Assembly: GCA_911728435.2 (NCBI GenBank)
Contig: OU452202.1
Coordinates: 16,409,135 to 16,473,134, forward strand
Origin: Apoderus coryli
Lineage: Eukaryota > Arthropoda > Insecta > Coleoptera > Attelabidae
DNA length: 64,000 nucleotides
Direction: 5' to 3'
Positions 44,300 through 64,000 of this stretch are shown piece by piece (the first letter of the stretch is position 1; every line of letters starts with the position of its first letter). Both the position numbers and the translations under genes were made by a program. The notes under the pieces were generated by a model. That model saw only the letters and a program-made list of their open reading frames with translations, was not told the origin of the DNA and made no database searches.

Positions 44300-46993
44300 C
44301 TAAGTACTGGAATCCACACTGATATTACTCGTACTGGTCGTTCGACTGTTCGACCGCAAATCCGCATCTTTTTTGTACACTGCATGGCCGCTCTTAACCA
44401 ATTCCTCCGCTATATCAATATCCTGATCATTGTTGACATCAAACAGATCAACACCAGGTATTGGCGAACCTTCACGTTTGGCACGCGTCTTGTCACGAGT
44501 CGTATATCCATTAATCTTCGCAGAGAGTTTTTTCCATTGCGCTACGTGTGTAAGAACCTCGAACGTGTCGATGGCATCTTCTGTCCACTCGGTACCGACA
44601 GGCTCTGGAGAAGGGAACACGCAAGTTAAATAATTTTTCCTTCAAATTTTCTTATATTAAGTAGATTTCAATAAAGATACTGAGCAATAAGACCAGCAGA
44701 CCTCTACTTACCAATTTTGGCCAGAAAACATTCAATCGCTTGGAAATGTAATCGCAAAAAATCGGTTCGTAATTCGAATAATTCATTGCATGGCACATCG
44801 TCCGTATCGCCATAGTCTACATAGTATAATTCAGCCGTTTTATTGTCATTAATGTTTAAAATTTCGGCTCGGTACCTACAAACAAACAACCAACTAAATA
44901 CACAGTTCCTCAGGTGGATATGCCGTTGTCCTGTAGAATTTCTTGTCAAAACGAAAGAAAATCTAGTAGAAATTGCAAAAAAATAAAATAGCTCTTACCA
45001 TTTATTGTCATATTTGAAAATCGCAGCTACCACATCACCTTTCTTAATATCGTACAAAATATGCTGATTCCTATTGTCTATTTTGTTATAATATTCAGTC
45101 ATCTCCTCTACAAGACAATCGAGCTCTGTTGCTTTTGGTCCAACGATCTGTAGCCAAAACCGCGATGGATCCACCATTGCCGAAACGTAGACCTCGAATT
45201 GAGTATCAGATTGACCTGAACATAAGAAAACAAAAAATGCTGATATTCGGATTTGATGAAGACAGATAAAAGAGATGCAAAAAAGCCTTAGGCTAGGTAT
45301 ATGAAAATAGTATATTACATAACGTGCTGTAAATGATATTTTACCGAGTGAGGCAATAGTCTCGAGCATGGAAAATTATTTACAGCTCGAGTTATGTACT
45401 ATACTTTTTCTACGACTTTGCAGAATCCGAATCCATTTCAGAATTAAAATTTAAGCAGAAATACTTAACACAGAAGAAAAGGTAATTATGACATTTAAAT
45501 ATTTGAATTTATTTGACATTTGTGTTTGACATAATTCTATAATAAAAATCCCCAAAGTGTTATGTAATATTCATTACCTAACACTTTGGTGATCATTACG
45601 TAACACTTATGTAAGATTGAATTTACATGTCACGTTAACAGTTTTGCAATAGACGGCTTAACAAAACAGGAGTAGAATAAGAAAATTACATCATTGACAG
45701 ACATAGGTCGAATACTCAAAAAAGTATTTAAATGCCCATTATCGATTTGAAAATGTTTTTTAGAATAAGTAACATGCAAAATCAATGATTGAAACAAGTC
45801 CCCATTTCTGTTCCAATGTATAATGTAATATATCTAGATATTCAATGGATTGATATATTGAATATCGCTACTGTAACTAAAACAATATATTCGGGTTCGT
45901 ACAAGAACTATTCTAAGACCTAATCTAACTCTAACCTATACAAAATTATCGTGACATGGATTCAAACGTTTAAATTTCACTGTGATGTATGAGAAAATTG
46001 GCAAAAACTTAAACATGATTTTCCAAAATCGTCTGACGGCAGATTATAAACTTGTCAATAGCATTATGTCCTATGAAGATATGTAAGTATACCACATTTA
46101 TGTTTAATCATGATTACTCTTATTTATCATACCTGGTATCGGCGAAATCCTCTCCACTTTCGGACTTTCCACTTTTTTCCCAATTTCAGGACTCTTCTGC
46201 GGCATACGTGGTTCTCGCTTCGCTAAACTCTCATTAATTACCTTCTGCGACTGTTGCGACTTCTCTACAACATCCTCAACCAACGACTTTGCCACATTAA
46301 TCTGCTCCAAAGTCCCTTTAATCGTAATACGCTTTGTACTCAAATTATTGTCTTCACTATCAACCACATTTAATTTGGCACCCGATAAGCTACGAATTTC
46401 ACTGATCCTCTGACCGCTTCGACCAATAACCGCCCCCACACAAGCAATTGGAACCCACACATCAACACTTTCTAATACTGGTTGGTTTTGTATGAATTCT
46501 TGGATGAGATTTTCCGCGAGAACACATGCCTCAGCGGAACCCCGTATCACGAAAACTTTATCATCGCTACTGTCACGGTCTTTAAAGTTTATTCGTGTGT
46601 TGGAATGTTCTTGAATCAGTTTGATATTGTTACCGTTACGACCGATAATAACGCGTACAAGGTCTTTTGGTACTTTTACTTCGACGATCCTGTATTTCGA
46701 TTGGGCTGGATAGGTGCTGTCTAAATCATCTTCTTCCTGTTTCTTCCATAGAAGATACAACATGTATGCCGAAATGCCACATAAAGACACTCCAAAGAAT
46801 AATGTCAGCGATTTTGTCACAAGCCTAAAATAAAACAATATTATACTACTAGTGATGACATAATGTCATCTAATTACTACTTATAGTAAATATATTTGGT
46901 ATTCTTCATTAATTACAACACAATACTAATTAAAATTAAGGATAAAAGATTTTAAATTTTAGGTTATATACCGGAATTTTTGACTTACCTCAT
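44300..46993 (-). CDS. papi: Tudor and KH domain-containing protein, papi/TDRKH orthologue
   Basis: Five coding exons join in frame: 46993-46989, 46824-46133, 45215-44999, 44875-44712 and 44604-44300. They give 460 residues. The first coding exon holds only ATG AG, so the start is easily missed. An N-terminal membrane segment lies at about 8-28 (LTLFFGVSLCGISAYMLYLL), fitting the mitochondrial outer-membrane anchor of this family. Two KH domains follow with intact GxxG loops, GRNG (63-66) and GRSG (136-139). The Tudor domain at about 238-345 includes VDPSRFW, FKYDNKWYRAE and YYVDYGD. In flies and silkworm, Papi/TDRKH recruits PIWI proteins carrying dimethyl-arginine to mitochondria and supports piRNA 3' trimming; that role is inferred from orthology. 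The acidic, Lys-rich tail matches nothing I recognise. Confidence 0.93.
45552..45589. repeat. Perfect-like hairpin in papi intron 2
   Basis: CCAAAGTGTTATGTAAT pairs with ATTACCTAACACTTTGG around a 4-nt loop, with one mismatch. A further partial copy (ATTACGTAACACTT) follows. It is probably a MITE core. Confidence 0.5.
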
Positions 46994-48378
46994 AATTTTT
47001 CGCTCTAAATCTTACTTAAGTTTTATAGGTATATGGTATTATGTAAAACTAAGAGTGCTTTATAACACAACACAGGTAGGTATAAGGAAAATGTTATATA
47101 AATAGAATTTAAAGTGTAAATGTTTATTTTTACTATTATTTGAATATGACGAAACTCACTTATTCTTATTGTTTTCTTGACAGATTTAATGTCAATTTCA
47201 AACGTAAACAACCAAATATATTTTTTATTGAATGTGCGCCATCTATTAATAGGACAATTAAGAAAGACCCATTGGAAAGTAGATACCTAATTGTATGCAG
47301 TTCTAACACACCTCTCTAATTCTAATAAAATTATATAGATGCCAGGAGTATTAGAACATTTCAAAAATATTAATAAAATACATAATACTCTGAAGCTAAA
47401 GGCTGAAGCTGAGGCCAGTTTTCCAAAATTTGGATATGACTCCATAGGTTGGTTAACTTTGACGAGTGGTATTATACAAGGTGTTTCTAAAATAGGTGCT
47501 CAAAAAAATCGTCCTCAGGCGGTCATCTTTAACATTCTGTATCCTTGTATAACGAGAAGGTTACTAGAATTTTCTAGATAATTGGATTTTACTCATTTGC
47601 GTGAGTTACTAATAAGCTGCAAAAAGTGGGAAACTTTTCCACAGCCTCCTCTTAGCACAGATCAACTTGCTTAAGGAGAAGAAATATAAAATATTGACTG
47701 TAACTCATATAGGCAGATATCTAACACATATTTTTGTTAATCAGTAAATTGAGTAAAGTTTCTTGATGATTTCAAATAAAAAAATACTAAAACAGCAACA
47801 GTGCTAATATAATTAAGGCGTTTTTTCAAAATGCTTTATAGCTGATAATTTGGACATATTTTCGTTCCTTTTTCAACAAAAGAGAGTACCTGGTGATCCT
47901 GGAACATCATCCGAGTTTTCTTGAGTTGTAAAAGGATAACGGGGCATGCTTCCAAAGGCTTTAAATAACAATAACATTCTCAATATATAATTATATTTTT
48001 TATTAAAAAATAAAACATATCAATATTTTTAAATATAACTTTTTCATGGCTAACACAATAAAATACTACAAAATGTCGTACACAAACAGAAAAATACAAA
48101 CATAGACTTATATATACCTACTCTAAACATATTAAAAAAATAAAAATAATAAAATTAAGTACACTGATGTAATACAAAAATAATAAAATATAATAATAAT
48201 AACCATTTCATTATTAAAAAAATAAAAATAAAAAATGTTCTACATATTTCCCATCACAAACTACATACAGATCAGATATAAAATAACAAACAAAATAAAC
48301 ATAGAAATAACCCCCAAAAATGTAAGAAAATAAAGTAAGTAGAAAAATGCAAAAAAATAAATAATATAACGGAATCGT
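46994..48378. other. Spacer between papi and ZCCHC24-like gene
   Basis: It contains the 5' flank of papi and the 3' UTR of the ZCCHC24-like gene. No element was firmly identified. One exon-like stretch at about 47890-47962 is reported under findings. Confidence 0.4.

Positions 48379-64000
<15,622 letters not shown>

Noticed and set aside
47339..47581. 80-codon plus-strand ORF upstream of papi
   Set aside because: Phrases such as GVSKIGAQKNRPQ look like repeat-derived sequence; no recognisable family.

Overview
This is AT-rich DNA from an animal nuclear genome, almost certainly an insect. It carries four intron-containing conserved genes (TXNDC11-like, PP2A catalytic subunit, the piRNA factor papi, a ZCCHC24-like zinc-finger gene). 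Around and inside them lie arthropod-type mobile elements: Helitron-like, mariner, hAT, PIF/Harbinger, BEL/Pao and LINE. The insect order cannot be fixed from the sequence alone. Exons were joined by GT-AG sites and reading phase.

Region 1 (1-21003) is a head-to-tail array of six large non-coding units, with the last 6 bases of another unit at the left edge. Each unit starts with TTAATATT-like sequence. About 85 bases in, it has an 8-bp hairpin with a 3-nt loop, then about 2 kb of unique sequence, a minisatellite of 118-132-bp monomers (15, 7, 13, 7, 7 and 3 copies), a phased oligo-T tract, and a terminal hairpin followed by TTG. I read these as non-autonomous Helitron/Helentron-like elements (HINE or DINE-1 type). 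The 5' hairpin stem differs between units yet stays fully base-paired.

Region 2 (21004-30175) is 3.5 kb without a recognised gene, then a complete 11-exon TXNDC11-like gene on the minus strand with small insertions in its introns. A 1.8-kb divergent spacer follows. It holds three tiny CATTGTC palindromes flanked by 7-8-bp duplications, and a fourth lies at 41.25 kb.

Region 3 (31965-37435) is the complete 5-exon PP2A catalytic subunit gene (mts) on the plus strand, 309 residues. Its introns carry a LINE end, a mariner fragment, a Harbinger-type MITE and a Tc1/mariner remnant.

Region 4 (37436-44299) is intergenic and full of decayed elements: LINE reverse transcriptase, BEL/Pao integrase end, a foldback MITE and a near full-length dead mariner. 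Region 5 (44300-46993) is the complete 5-exon papi gene on the minus strand (membrane anchor, two KH domains, Tudor).

Region 6 (48379 to the right edge) is a ZCCHC24-like gene on the minus strand, probably lacking its 5' end. Its 3-kb and 11.6-kb introns contain a broken THAP-domain gene, a LINE tail, a 919-bp hAT with intact 8-bp target duplication, a dimeric tandem repeat, and a 1.97-kb element with inverted repeats of over 600 bp around a truncated Cys-rich transposon ORF. No tRNA, rRNA or CRISPR array was recognised.
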